From contig JBAMDO010000236.1 of assembly GCA_037074765.1 (NCBI GenBank), forward strand, positions 1-64,000: DNA of 64,000 bases, in the 5' to 3' direction. Position numbers and translations under genes: made by a program. The DNA is from Mansonella perstans (taxonomy: Eukaryota > Nematoda > Chromadorea > Rhabditida > Onchocercidae). Below the pieces are notes generated by a model, which searched no databases, was not told where the DNA came from, and was given only the letters and a program-made list of their open reading frames with translations. Below are positions 36,113 to 49,069 of this stretch, one piece after another; position 1 is the first letter of the stretch, and the number at the start of each line of letters is the position of its first letter.

Positions 36113-39100
36113 ATGGCTTCATCATTGTTAGATCGAGATTTCTCACCACCAAGCTCGTTTAAAGATGGAGGAGCAGGTGATCGATGGCGTATGAAAAATG
36201 AAAGTTTGGGTAGTGAACGTTGGAGATCAGGTAATGATGCTGAAAGTGGCGCTGTTGGTGGAGGTGGTGGTGGTGGTGGTGGTGGTGGTGGTGGTGGTGG
36301 TGGAGGTGGTGGTGGAGGTGGTAGTAGTGGTAATGAACGTTGGTCTCGACGTGAAAGTGCTGTTGATCGAACGACAGGTGTACTACGTCGTGGTGTTAGT
36401 CGTGAACGTAGTCCTCGAAGACTTCGAGATAGAGGTGGGTTGTAGCTTTCTATGAGATTTTCAATTAAGTTTGAGGTTATAATGCCGGAGTCATACTTTG
36501 ATTGATCTGAGTCAGAATTGTTTCTTTCTCTTGCTTTTTTTCCCAAATGTGTTTTTTATATCTGCTGTTTAGTTAATGAAATGAAATACAAAAGAACATT
36601 CCGAAAATTTTCTTGTCTCGAGATTTTCGCAGTGTTGCTACATCGTTAAGTAGCAGCCGTTACGACTGCATGCAATATGTGTTGCATGCATCGCACGACA
36701 TGACTAGCTGATTTGGATCGCCATCTTATTTTTGTATGATCATAGCAGCCAATAGATATTATGTTGTTTCCATTGTTTCACATTCGGCAACTTCTCGTTT
36801 TCCAATTGGCTATATCTAACGAAAATTTCGAATTTTATTTAGTTATCTGAAAAGATATCCGTAACTTCGGTTGATTTTTTTCTCGAACCGAAGACTTTTA
36901 TAGTCAGAATGTTGGGAAAATGCTGATATAAATCCTTGATCTCGAAGTCTTTTTTGTGTTCATAAGTCATTGATTGCCTCACCAAATTTCTGCCTAGTTG
37001 CTTTTTCACCATTGAAATCTTCGGCCATGGTTTTCATTTTACACTGTTTCACCCATACATCTGTGAGATAGTCACACGTTGGACATCTTCTGGCATAAAT
37101 TTAGATAGTCGTCGAGGCGGCGTCGGTGGCGTTCGTAATGACCGAATGGTCTATATCGCCAATATTCCATATGACGTACGTTGGATGGAACTAAAAGATT
37201 TGGTTCGAGAAAAAGCTGGTGAGGTATGATCTGTTTTCTGGCTTGACTTTGGCTTTTGCTGGTTTTCACATTATTTCCGGCTATGTCCAGAGGTACTATT
37301 CTAATTTTGGCTACGTGCGTAAATGCAGCTGGTAAAACGCATGATTTGAAAATATAGCAAGAATGCATTCAACGGCTGTTGTCGATGTTTCCTATGTTTA
37401 GTTAATTGCACACAATTTCGGACAATGTAAGAGTGAAATTTTGAGAGGCTCCACTGGGTTTTTGATTAGTTTCGAATTTAATTGAATATCCGTTTTCCTC
37501 ATTCGCTGAATGATATCATCTGGTTGGATTTGTTCTTTTTCTTGAAATAACAAGTGATTCGATTGAATATCTCCTGTTAAATATCAGGGTAGTCCAACCT
37601 TAGTGTAGCACGTTTCACTCGTTGATGACGTGACCGTGCTGGACATGGTCGCACATGCGATCTTAGAGACGTTCGTGAGTCAGCATCAGAACATTCACAT
37701 CCTCATTACTATAATACTGCCATTCGTTAAATTACATTATAAGACAGCCAGGTCATATTTGATAAAAGACGAGCAAAATAAGTTAAGGCAACACAATTGT
37801 GATAAAGACTCCCATCTCTGAAGTAGCTAAAAATTCTGCTTAGTCATTTAGGTTAATTTTGTGGAGCTTCTTGAAGACCGTAAGGGAAAATCGAAGGGTG
37901 CAGCAGTTGTTGAGTTTCGAGAAAAAGAATCAGTTCAACGTTGTGTTGATGCTTTGCACCGTTATCCGATGAATGATCGTTTGCTTACTGCAAAGGAAAT
38001 TCGAGTAAATATTTTTTGACTCATAGTAGTTCTTAATTCATTTTGCAATTTTTCATCCTGTCCCTAAAATGTTTGGTTTTATAGATGGACAACATTTTAC
38101 ACTTTAGTATATGCGTTATTAGCTTTGATTGATAATCTAACTGTACAAGGATAATGCAGTTTCACATTTCCAACCTCTCCTTCCATTAATACAAATTGTA
38201 ACAAATACCGTAATTGATGTTTAAATTAACTGTCTTTCCTTTTTCATTTGACTAGTAGCTGTCAGTTCATCAATTTTTAAATTGCTGTTACTGATTCATT
38301 TTTTCTTCACTGCTGAACTATTAATTCTATATTTGAGTAATGTCGCAATTAGGATATCAAATAATAAACACTAATTGGCTTAGAATCTCGTAAATCTATT
38401 CTGTAAATTGTTGACTTCATTGCTCATCCCAGTTTTTGGAATGAACTTATGTTCAGGATCCCGTTGCATTTTTCCGGAAAGTTAAGGAAGACACAGGTGT
38501 TGATTTTTTGAACGGTCTTCATGGTGGAACTGCTGCAGCTAATTTGGATACTCGCAGTCGTCAGGAAGAACAGTTTGAAACCTATGGTCTTAGTCCCGCA
38601 TTTCTGCGGCAACTTCATATTATAGGACCACTGACCAATCGTGTTTTTGTGTCGAATGTTAGTTTCGTATTATTTGACAACACTTCTCATACATTGGCTT
38701 ACGGCGCACTTTGGATTCTTATCTTCCACTAAGGTTCAAACTTTCGAAGTTATATGTAAATTTTCTGTATGTTTTTAGCTCCCGTACAACGTACAGAGCG
38801 GACGAGTGACAGATTATTTCTCGCTGGCCGGTAAAGTTACGTGGGTTGATCTTCAATTAGACAAAGAAGGTCGCAGTAAGGGTATGGCTGTTGTACAGTT
38901 CACTCATCCAATCGAAGCGGTGCAAGCCATTTCAATGCTGAACAATCAGCGTGTTTTTGATCGTCAGATCAATGTTAAAATGGATAAATTTGATCCCATT
39001 GATGACCGGAAAGAAGGCGAATTACCTGTGGGTTTACGTGGGGTTGGTATGGGTCTGGGCGCAAATGGTGCACCATTAGGTGATGTTTCTTCAATAATTT

Positions 39101-39748
39101 CGTCGCTCACCTCCTCGACAACATCCCATAATTCCTACGATAGCACATCAACATCATATACCACTCAATCAGCCTATCAGACTGGTCCCGTATCAGGCCT
39201 TCAGCCAAGTAGCATTTCTTCGGTTATGCCGTTTTCATCTACTTATACATCGGCTTCTTCATCCCTCTCAGCTCCCAATTCTGGTTATTCTACATTCGGT
39301 GGTGTTGGTGGTTTCAGCGGTTCGCGTTCGATTATCATCAAAAATGTGAGTTCTGCCTTTTGCTACATTTCAGCAAAGGAACTGATGATCTGATTGATCT
39401 GTGTAATATTTCCGTCCATTGCATTGATTTTCGGCAAAACATCATGCTGGCAAAACATTGTGCTCCGATTCACTGATTATATCAAAATTTGAAATGCATC
39501 AGAAATGAGACTCTCTTCAGCAATTGATAGCACATCACAACCACTGTTTTCAGCTTCCTTTGGATTACACATGGCAGATTGTACGTGATCGTGTTCAGCA
39601 ATTTGGTCCAGTAGATTTAACAGAAATGATTGCGCCAGGGTGTGCTAAAGTTACCTTTGCAGTAGCTACCGATGCGGAACGTGCTCGTAAATCTCTTCAA
39701 AATACCACCGTTGAAGGACGTGTTATTGGAGTCGAATTTCTGGCCTGA
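36113..39748 (+). CDS. hnRNP M / MYEF2-like protein with three RRMs
   Basis: Six exons: 36113-36434, 37105-37223, 37852-38004, 38457-38657, 38779-39345 and 39554-39748 (1557 bases, 518 residues). All splice sites are GT-AG. The N-terminus is disordered, with 22 consecutive glycines (residues 49-70) and then an R/S-rich stretch. RRM1 (~122-198) has VYIANIP and KGAAVVEF. RRM2 (~260-335) has VFVSNLP and KGMAVVQF. A Ser/Thr/Tyr/Gly-rich linker follows. RRM3 (~447-518) has IIIKNLP and a degenerate RNP1. The linker DPVAFFRKVKEDTGVDFLNG after RRM1 and GLGANGAPLGDV after RRM2 support hnRNP M/MYEF2. The expected role is nuclear pre-mRNA binding and alternative splicing. The protein ends only a few residues after RRM3, as in the vertebrate proteins. 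Poly(A) signals occur near 39912 and 39930. Confidence 0.92.
36257..36322 (+). repeat. Coding (GGT)n microsatellite, 22 glycines
   Basis: A nearly pure GGT run interrupted by three GGA codons, in frame with the hnRNP M-like protein. Its antisense reads as a poly-proline frame, which is an artefact. Length is probably polymorphic. Confidence 0.95.
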
Positions 39749-42700
39749 AGAAAATGAAATTTTTGCTTTGTTTCAATTGGCAATTGCATTTACAATATTG
39801 TATTTCGTCCGATTCATCGTCGTCTTTTGTTCAGTGCTTATTCGCTTGAATCGTGGTTTATGAATTTGCGAGCATCATTTTCTCTTTATTGGAAGATATT
39901 CTGAAATGAAGGAATAAAAAAAGCGGATTAAATAAACAGCCCAGAAATGATTTTTATTATTTCGATGATAATACCAGATGACTGTCTTCCAAAATCTTTA
40001 TGATTCCACTTTTTCCACTGTTTGATGCATTTTATATTTGAAAGGAATTTTTCTAAGAGAAAATGGGAAAGTTTTTTTTCAAGTCGTCTTCATCATATTC
40101 GTTTTAGATTTTTTTAAATAATTTGGTCCATACTTTTTTGTAGTTTATCAGGTTGGTAAGCTCGTTTCGTTTTCTATTTTTCTCCAAAGGCGATAATAAT
40201 TGTGATCTTATTTCCGATTTTCTCTCCTGAATCATATTTTGGAATAAATTCCTGATAAAGAGTATTTTTGTTTATTCTTGAGGATTTTAGGGATTTTGTG
40301 GATGAGGTGCGGTGAATTTGGTCGTCAGTCACCTTTCTCATCCAGTATGCCACCTTTCTTTCTGAAATTCAGTAAATTTTATGAAATTTTTCGTGAATTT
40401 TCGGTTTTGACATGGGAAAGATGCGGAAATATAAAAGCACAAAACTTCCAAGCTACAAACAAAATGAATTACATATTCTCGAAATTATTTGTAGATACTG
40501 TTAACAACATTTGTTTTGTATTATATATTCTTGATGGGATGAAATATGATAGTTTAAAGGTCAAAATTGTGGTATAGTTAATAATACTTGATGCATAAGT
40601 GTTTGGAATGCTATGATATAGATTTTCAAAGTATCATGATTATTATTGTGCAAATAATAGCACCTACCTGTTTTGCATCATCATCTCACAACATATCGTA
40701 TTACTCTTTTCAAGTAGCGGTTAAATTGCCTTCATTTTGATTGAACAATAACAGGATGATATTATATGAGGAAATATAGTTGTTACATGATAACTCTAGA
40801 TTCTTGCTTGCAATCAAGTAATTACAGGTAATAGGAATACTTCAAGGAGATCTAATTACGTAACTTTCTTCTTTATACAATCAGCAATTCTGGAAATTTG
40901 ACTGCAACTAACGGTAGGTAGTTCTTTGAGGTTTTTACAACGATTGTTGCTTTCGTCTATTTACATAGTCAGGAAGTAAGTATACATAGTCATAGATGTC
41001 AATGACAAAGTGTTTGTGTCATACTTTCGGTTGAAAAATTTAAAAATTACGGATTTGTTGTTGATATAATTTGAAAGGCTGATAATTGTAATTAAGATGT
41101 TGTAATACAACAATGATCGAATTATTGAAGTTGGAGTATCACTCACATTAATGATTCTATATCACATATATACCATATAAAATGGTCTGGATATTATCAT
41201 TAGCTAGATTATATGTTAGTAATGAATAAATTTATATGAAAAAATTCAATCCATCATTGATCATTTAGTGTAGGCTATGCTAATGTATATGATGGTTGGC
41301 CAGATAATTGCACTGAAATGAAATCTAAGATCTTGAATTACATCATTCTTTTAAATTTAGGACATTAAAAAGATCTAAAGGTAACATAGATTATGAAGTA
41401 AGAGGAGAATATTATCATTGATGAAATTAAATTAAATTTCCATTTTTCTCTTAGCAATTCATTTTCTTTTTTTGAAGAATTTGAATTTTTAAAATAATTC
41501 TTTGCTTAAAAATGAGTAAGATTAAAAATGTGAGATAAATATGAAAATGATAATTTATTAATGTAATTTATTTTCTATTTCAAAGTAAATCATACTGTCC
41601 CATTTGTAAATGTATTATATTTTTTACTAAAAAGCATTTTTTGTTAAATTATTTTGTTTTCTATGAAACAGAAAGTATTCTTCTGTATGTGTATGTGAAT
41701 AAATGTATTACTGAAATGTTCAAATATACATTGCCAGGCTCACGTATAGACACATAAATGTACATGTACAGTGAACATCATTGTTGAAGTTTGTAATGTT
41801 TGAAGATAATTGAATCAAACAAGGAATTTTTGATTGCTTGTTGACAAATAAAGAATAGAAGAGAGGAGGAAAAGGAAGTGGAAGAAGGAGAGGAAAAGTG
41901 AGAGCAAATAATGGAGAAGCAGACATGGATGGATGATGAGGAGTTAAATTGCATTTTCCGAATAATTGATGAAGTAAGCAAACGATAATATAAATTTAAA
42001 GGAAGAAAGAAAAATGTTAAATTTAAAAGACCAAAATAAGCCTAAATCACACTTTTAATACAAAAAAATGTCATTTTGCTTTAATTTTCAATTAAATTTT
42101 TAGAAAAAATTTCAATTTCTTTCATTTTATTAGTTCTTCTTTTTCTTCCTTTGCTAATATATAAGTTGTAATAGAAATATAAAGCTGAATAGATGATTGG
42201 ATGTATTTAAAAAAATTTATTTATTTATAGCCGTAGCAACTACTTTTTGATCAATCAATGATGAGGTTCTTTTTTTTTGAAATTAACTTTTTTTTTGAAA
42301 TTTTTTGAAATCAACATTTGAAAAGTTGCTATCGAATGGCTGCATTGATTGATTTGCTTTTAGGTAAAAGTTCCCAGTAACATACGGATTTATTTATAAC
42401 GATTTCATTATTTTATTATTTTTAAATTTAATTATTTCAAGCATCTATTCAAATATCTGTGATCGGTATCTTTTAAAATATTTCTTCTCTGCTACTCATA
42501 TTTAAATTAATTTGTTTGATTTAAAGTTCATATTCATTCGATTCGACAGGATAACATTATGATAATTGTCATTTGCGAACTGTAATCGATTTTCTAATTT
42601 ATTTTAGGAAAAACGAAGATTATGATATTGATAAATTATCCTGCTAAGCGTGAATTTTGTTTAATTTCCGGTGAATACTGAAATCATTTCTAAAATACAT

Positions 42701-44050
42701 CCAATATTTAGGGCTGCAAATTATTGCATTTAATTTAATTTATTACTTCCTTTCGTTCATCAAATTAATTTGTTATTTGTATAGCAAACTTATTTGTTTG
42801 TTTGTTTGGTTAAATGTCGTGTATGACATTTGTTTCTGGGTTATTGTTGTATTGTTTGATGATGAATAGAACACTAATTATGATTATTATTGTGTGTGAC
42901 AAACATTGCTTTATTGTTTAATAAAGAACGACTGTTCCACTATGTAAATGATTTTCAATGTGGCAACAATTGAAGGAGAAGGACCGGAAAAAATGTGATT
43001 TTGTTAAGGAGCTGATTGAAGTTCTGTTTAAATAGGAAGATGAAAATGCTGCATTTACTATTCTTTCATTCATTCATATTTACTTTTAAAACTGAAAATA
43101 TCAAACTTTGCAATGTTGTTTTTGCATTAATATTGAATAAATTTCTTAATTATAAGTAGAGTCAAAGAGAAAATTGTGTATTTTCAATTATTATGTTGTA
43201 TTGAAAGTATTGCTAACTGCTAATGGATGAATGATTGGAAAAATTGGAAAAAGAAGAAATAAAAGATTTGCATGTTAGGAAAAGGAAAAGTGATTTTAGC
43301 GAATATAAAATCATTGATATTCGAATTAAATGAGCTTATGGTAATTGATGACAAGTTAAATTTGCCAGATTAGACAGAGTGTTGCTTTTATTTCCAAACT
43401 ATTCATTTTTACCTCTAACTTGTTACGGCGAAAAAAATTAGTTACAAATAACGCGAATAGATGAAAAGAAACTGTAATCTTGATAAGGAATTTGTATTTC
43501 AAAATAAAAATGAAATTTTTAATTGTGGAATGCAATTATTCGCGATGCCTTTGTAGATATAATATACGGTTATTTTCACTTATTTCACTTTTTTACGGTA
43601 AATTAAATTTCGAAATTTTTTCACACGAATAAAAATACTTAAGATATCGTTTGACGATTTTTTATCAATAAATTTGGAATTAATTTTGTTGAAATTATTG
43701 TTAAAATGAAAATAGAATTTGAATTACATTTAAACGATCTATGGAGATCATTGCTCTTGTGCATATATCTTTTAACCCGGCATAATTATCGCTCAAGTTC
43801 ATTAAGGATGAAAATTTTGTCATATTTCTTTGTGTTTTTAAAAACACTCAAAATAAAGTGAGTAAAATTTGCAAGAATTCAAATAAATTCAAACTTGATC
43901 TTAAGCCGCACAAACACATGATGTTCAACAAATTTAATCAAACCAATTACCGCTCCGTTGTCCGGAATAAACAGAACGATAAGAGTGGCCATAGGACAAA
44001 TTAGCATAACGATTCATAAGTAATGATTTATTGTGAAGAAGAGAAAAGCA

Positions 44051-44075
44051 CCATCATCATCATCATCATCATCAT
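44051..44075. repeat. (CAT)n microsatellite
   Basis: Eight consecutive CAT units on the plus strand. Confidence 0.9.
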
Positions 44076-44349
44076 GTTGTTGTATAAATGGTGATTGGTT
44101 TTGGATATTTCATGTTTATCTTAGCCCTTTAGCAAAGTGTTGTCCAAAATTCACGACGGGGAGCCTATTCTTTTAAAGTGTCTGTTTCATCATCTGTCAT
44201 TGGTGGTCAGCAAATGATTGGCAAATTCTTCATTGTAGTAAAAGGCCGATGACTGATTTATTAATTTTACTTCAAATCATTTTTTAATAAAATAATTTTA
44301 AAATTTTTTAACAATTTTTATTGTCCTGCGTACCCTTGATCTTTTGATC

Positions 44350-44439
44350 CAACTATTATTATTACAGTCATTACAGCCATTACAGTCATTACTATTACCA
44401 ATGTTATCATTGTTAATATCATTATTATTTTTGTTACTA

Positions 44440-44495
<56 letters not shown>

Positions 44496-44542
44496 GTTAT
44501 TATTATTATTTTTATTACTATTATTATTATTATTTATTATTA

Positions 44543-44585
<43 letters not shown>

Positions 44586-44683
44586 ATTGCTATCATTATT
44601 ATTATTATTATTATTATTATTTTATTATTGTTATTATTATTATTATTGCTATATTATTATTATTGCTATTATTAATATTGCTA

Positions 44684-44737
<54 letters not shown>

Positions 44738-44785
44738 CTGTTTCTATTATTATTAATATAATTAATACCATTATTGTTTTTTATT
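44350..44785. repeat. Long imperfect (ATT)n / (TTA)n array
   Basis: More than 400 bases dominated by TTA repeats with occasional C, G and A substitutions. The plus strand reads as poly-Leu/Ile without real coding content. Confidence 0.95.
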
Positions 44786-44913
44786 TTATTTTATCATTGA
44801 TCAGATTTTGGACGAATTTACACAAATGTAATAGAAATCATTAATATGGGGGGAGGGAGGAGGGGGAGGGTTCAAAAATAGCAATAAATCAGAAATAGAT
44901 TACGATAATTATC

Positions 44914-45093
44914 ATCATTGATGAAAATGACAATTGGAATTACAAATAGTTGTTAAAATTTATCATATAGCTTCATTACCATTATTCACTGCTACGCTTG
45001 AACTTTGACCCCTTGGTAATAGCATCACATATGTATTGTCTAAGAAACTCAATATAATAATAATTAATAATGTGATAAAAACAGTATGCCACC
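44914..45093. repeat. Copy A of a diverged ~175-base repeat flanking the forkhead gene
   Basis: Shares long matching blocks with 48897-49069, for example TTGGAATTACAAATAGTTGT and ACATATGTATTGTCTAAGAA, in the same order and orientation. By eye, identity exceeds 80 percent with small indels. It is followed directly by an ATT array (45095-45182). Confidence 0.85.
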
Positions 45094-45094
<1 letters not shown>

Positions 45095-45127
<33 letters not shown>

Positions 45128-45182
45128 GTTATTATTATTACTATTATTGTTTTTATTATTGTTATTATTTTTATTATTATTA
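45095..45182. repeat. (ATT)n array
   Basis: Imperfect ATT trinucleotide run immediately downstream of repeat copy A. Confidence 0.9.
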
Positions 45183-46056
45183 TCGTTATGATCATATCGT
45201 AGCAAATGTCAGACACTGAAAGTTTAATCTTTTTTGGCGGTAGTTTTAACAAAAGTAATAAAATCAGTGTTATAAATGGAAAATGACCAAATTTCCGTCG
45301 TCCCTAAATTCAATTAAATTGTAATTTCCATTAACCGTTGACCCAACCTTCAATCTATTAATTTTTTGTTGTTTTTCTATTAAAGCAGAAACCAGGTATG
45401 GTAAGCTGAATTTTTCGGCTAACAAGGAATTTTAGACAAAAAATGATTCAATTGATGACGTAATGAGCAATTACTAAATTTTAATATTTCAAGTTTAATT
45501 AAGTAAACCTACGAAAAATAGCATTTCATTTATTTTTTTTCCGATTTGCTTAAGCTTCAATGTGTTATGCACATATGCTAGATCTGTATTGCCCATCAAA
45601 ACTCTACAAGAGTATTTAGTTACAATTTTAGTTTAAATTTGAGTACTTAATTTTGCACTTTGTTTTTCTGTCGCAGCATTTATAAGATTTCATGTAAGAT
45701 TAATGAATATCATCAATAAATATTAAACAAATGAATTCTCTTCAAACTTTTTAACTGTTTGTGATCTAAATTTTGCTCCAAATTAAAAGTTCATTTATAA
45801 ATATATATTTGGAATATAATTGAAATTGCATATAATTGAAAATAATTTGCATCTAATATAACTGAAAATTTTAATTAATACAACTGAAACGAGTTATTCA
45901 AATATTTATTTACTTAATTAAACAACATAAATTACACAAAACTTTTAATCATTCTTATCAATTATTTATCTTAAATTTAGCCTGATTCGTTGTGCTGAAA
46001 AATTTCATCGTGTCACATAATTGGAGCCCCAGCCCCGCCTCAGAACTTTATACTCT

Positions 46057-46145
46057 TTCATCATCAACATTATCAATCACATCGCTGTCATCATCACCAT
46101 CATCACCATCATCATTATCATCATCATCATCATCGTCATCATTAC
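46057..46145. repeat. (ATC)n imperfect array
   Basis: ATC/ACC trinucleotides over about 90 bases, roughly 400 bases upstream of the forkhead start codon. It reads as poly-Ser/Ile in different frames; neither frame is a gene. Confidence 0.85.
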
Positions 46146-46546
46146 GATCGGCAAAAAAGCAATACATTCGAGTATTGTTGTTGAAAGTGTACTGATGACA
46201 TTTTTTTTTCTATCAGTTTTTTTAACTTCATGTTGATAATGAATTCAAGTCATTTTGCAAATTCTTTCTCATTTGCAAATTTAGAAGATATTTTTAAACT
46301 CATTTCAGTGACAAAGTGGTGGTGGGACCATAAGGTGAGGAAGTCACGAAGTGTTCGACATTTGCAAATGAAAGAAAATTTATCATTTGCAATTTTAATA
46401 TGAATACTATTTCAGTAACTGGCTAAGTGATTATGTTACTATAGTAGATATATATAATTTGATAAACCTATATATAAATTACGCTACGGATCGAGAAATA
46501 TTTCAAGCGTAAATATTCGGAACAATCCCGAGAAATCTGAAAAAAG

Positions 46547-48265
46547 ATGGATTTATTTGGTTTCGGAGATTTTTGGCCTTATTCGGCTCCAATATTATTA
46601 CCAGAAATAGGACATTGCAATTATGATCTTTATCATAATTATCATTATCCACAAAGACGGCAGCATAAACATCATCATCAGCAGCAGCATCATCAATCGA
46701 AATCTCAACCATCATACATTGGTCTTATTGCAATGGCAATTCTAAGTTCTCGAGACCAAAAAATGGTACTTTCCGAGGTTTACCAATGGATTACCGATAA
46801 TTATCCGTATTTTCGGACACGTGCTGTTGGATGGCGAAATTCAATCAGGCATAATTTAAGCCTAAATGATTGCTTCATTAAAGTTGGTCGATCAGCAAAT
46901 GGAAAGGTAAAAAAACAGATGCATAAACAATTTGACGAAGTTACACGCTTAATTGGATTGTCATTAAAAAGAGCCAGATTGTACAAAATGGAATGGTTAA
47001 ATTATATTTGATCCAATAAAATTTTCATTTTTCAAATGATCTTTCACCTTTGTTCCATTCTTTCATTCTTTTTTGTTTCTAAAGGGTCATTATTGGACAA
47101 TTCATCCGGCAAACTTGGATGATTTCAAAAAGGGAGATTTTCGACGACGTCGTGCTCAACGAAAGGTTTTATAGATTATTCGTACTTTGTTTTTTTGTTT
47201 GTTCACTTCAAAAATCATGATAATTTTTCATTTACAAGTAATTATTCGTGCTTTTTGAAAAAAAGGATGAGTAATTACTTTCCAAGTATTTTTTTGAATA
47301 TCAAAATTGATCATTTATTAGGCATGATAAATCATATATTACTTACTTTGCTACAAAACAAACAAAATATTGAAAATAGTTTTATGTAAAATTAATATGA
47401 AATGAAATATGAAAAAAGAAGAAAAAAATGCAAGAAAAGATTGCGTGCAAAATTAATTTAAGAATATACAAGAAGAGATATGAATTAGATTAAATTTGTT
47501 GCCTTCTGGATAACCAAAAAAATTAAATTAACTCGAAGTGAAAACGTTTCCTCTGAAAATTTCAAAACTTAACAAATTATGAAAGTTTAAAAGAATTGCA
47601 TAAACGAATATTGATTAAGACTAGCTAGTTTAGATGCTTAACTTTTTTGCTATTTTTGTTAGAAATACCACTTTAGTGATGAAGCGGTTAAGTGAGTTCG
47701 TTTAGTCAAATTTTTATTGTTAATTTTAGCTTAAATTTAGCATACCAGCTAATGACATATGTTTAACAAATAATAACAACCATAAAAGGCATAGATATTA
47801 CTTTAAATAATTTAACGGTTAATACCATCTTGATTTTAAGTCATTTATACTGATCCAATAACTGGATCAATAATTCCCACTACTTGAACAAAAAAAACTA
47901 CTATTAACTCTTAAAATAAAAATTTAAAATAAAATTTTGTGTAATCCATCTAATTTAATATTGTGATAATAACGTGCATATGACTGATTTGATTATATTA
48001 TCAGATTTCATTTAAATTTTCGAAAAAAATCAAAAAATTTCAGGTACGACGTCATATGGGTTTAACGGTAAATGAGAATGAATGCTCTGATGATAGTCCA
48101 ATTAATACGCCAATACCAGTGAAGAAATCATTTACAATTGAATCCATTTTACAGCCAGAATTTCCTCAACAACCGTTATTACCATTAATGCATACTCTTT
48201 TGCCTCTACCTCTGCAGTATCATTTGTACAGTAATTATTTTTATGCGAATAATATTAATAAATGA
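46547..48265 (+). CDS. Forkhead transcription factor, FoxQ2-like
   Basis: Three exons: 46547-46906, 47085-47165 and 48044-48265 (663 bases, 220 residues). Both introns are GT-AG and phase 0. The His/Gln-rich stretch [11 protein letters not shown] precedes a complete forkhead domain (~residues 54-140). Its landmarks are [68 protein letters not shown] and [15 protein letters not shown]. The [28 protein letters not shown] tail points to FoxQ2 rather than FoxD, FoxG or Lin-31 types. Near the C-terminus, FTIESIL fits the eh1 motif that recruits Groucho/TLE co-repressors, so the protein may repress transcription. FoxQ2 genes typically pattern anterior neuroectoderm; that role in this animal is inference. 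The gene sits alone between two gene-poor regions, as expected for a developmental regulator. Subfamily placement should be confirmed by a tree. Confidence 0.87.
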
Positions 48266-48896
48266 AAAGTTGTTAAAAATAAAAATAAAACCTAAAAAGG
48301 AATTTCATAACACATTCTCATTGATCGAAAAGTTCCGCACTCTTTCTTCTATCTCCTATAAACAAAATATTGATTGGAACTTCGTTATTTTTGAATTCTC
48401 CCCTTGAATCAGAGTGCAGAACTTTAAAACATTTTATGTTCTGAGAACGATTGCAGAAAACAAAAAAGCTGTAGCATATATGCTAATCATTTCATATTTT
48501 ACATTTTAAAAATAAAAGGCAACCATGTGATAATTGCCTTATGCGCAGCCTGTCAATAAATAGTAATAAATTTCCTAAATTCCTGTAGCGGTAAAATATG
48601 ATTCAGTTCTTATCTTAATAAATTATAATCGATTGCAATTATGAATTATGATTCATTTCTTGTTACGGTAAATCACGAATCACCATTTGCCAAATAAATT
48701 TTGATCTATTATTATTATGTGTCGTTACAAAATTTTCATAGCATTCCAATTTTTTTAATCGATAATGATTATTCCATGCAAATTCAGCATTATCTATCAT
48801 TCTTATTTTCTGTATGCTGCAAATCCTTGTCACAATAAATCATTGTAATACCTTTTGTTACAATTGCTACGATTGATAATAATAATCTTGATTTTT

Positions 48897-49069
48897 ATCA
48901 TTGATAAAAACGACAGTTGGAATTACAAATAGTTGTTAAGATTTGTCATATAACTTCATTACCATTATTTGTTTGAATTTTGACTTCTTGATAATTGGCA
49001 TTACATATGTATTGTCTAAGAAGCTCAATATAATAATAATTAATAATGTGATAAAAACAGTATGACACC
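48897..49069. repeat. Copy B of the diverged repeat flanking the forkhead gene
   Basis: Direct-orientation partner of 44914-45093, about 4 kb away on the other side of the forkhead gene. The right ends are best conserved, including AATAATAATTAATAATGTGA and AAAACAGTATG. Confidence 0.85.

Larger units (their letters stand above)
39749..46546. other. Gene-poor region upstream of the forkhead gene
   Basis: About 6.8 kb with no supported exon. It contains the 3' UTR of the hnRNP M-like gene, several trinucleotide arrays, a G-rich run at 44848-44870 and one copy of a diverged 180-base repeat. The 99-codon frame at 40278-40577 starts at TTG and has no recognisable content. It probably includes regulatory DNA for the forkhead gene, but I cannot identify specific elements. 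Confidence 0.5.

Noticed and set aside
36094..36546. 150-codon minus-strand frame with poly-proline
   Set aside because: It is antisense to the first exon of the hnRNP M-like gene and is open only because of the GGT repeat.
40278..40577. 99-codon plus-strand frame downstream of the hnRNP M-like gene
   Set aside because: It has a TTG start, no ATG-led core with family resemblance, and a position within probable 3' flank.
44344..44844. 166-codon plus-strand open frame
   Set aside because: It is poly-Leu/Ile read from an ATT/TTA trinucleotide array, with no complexity outside the repeat.
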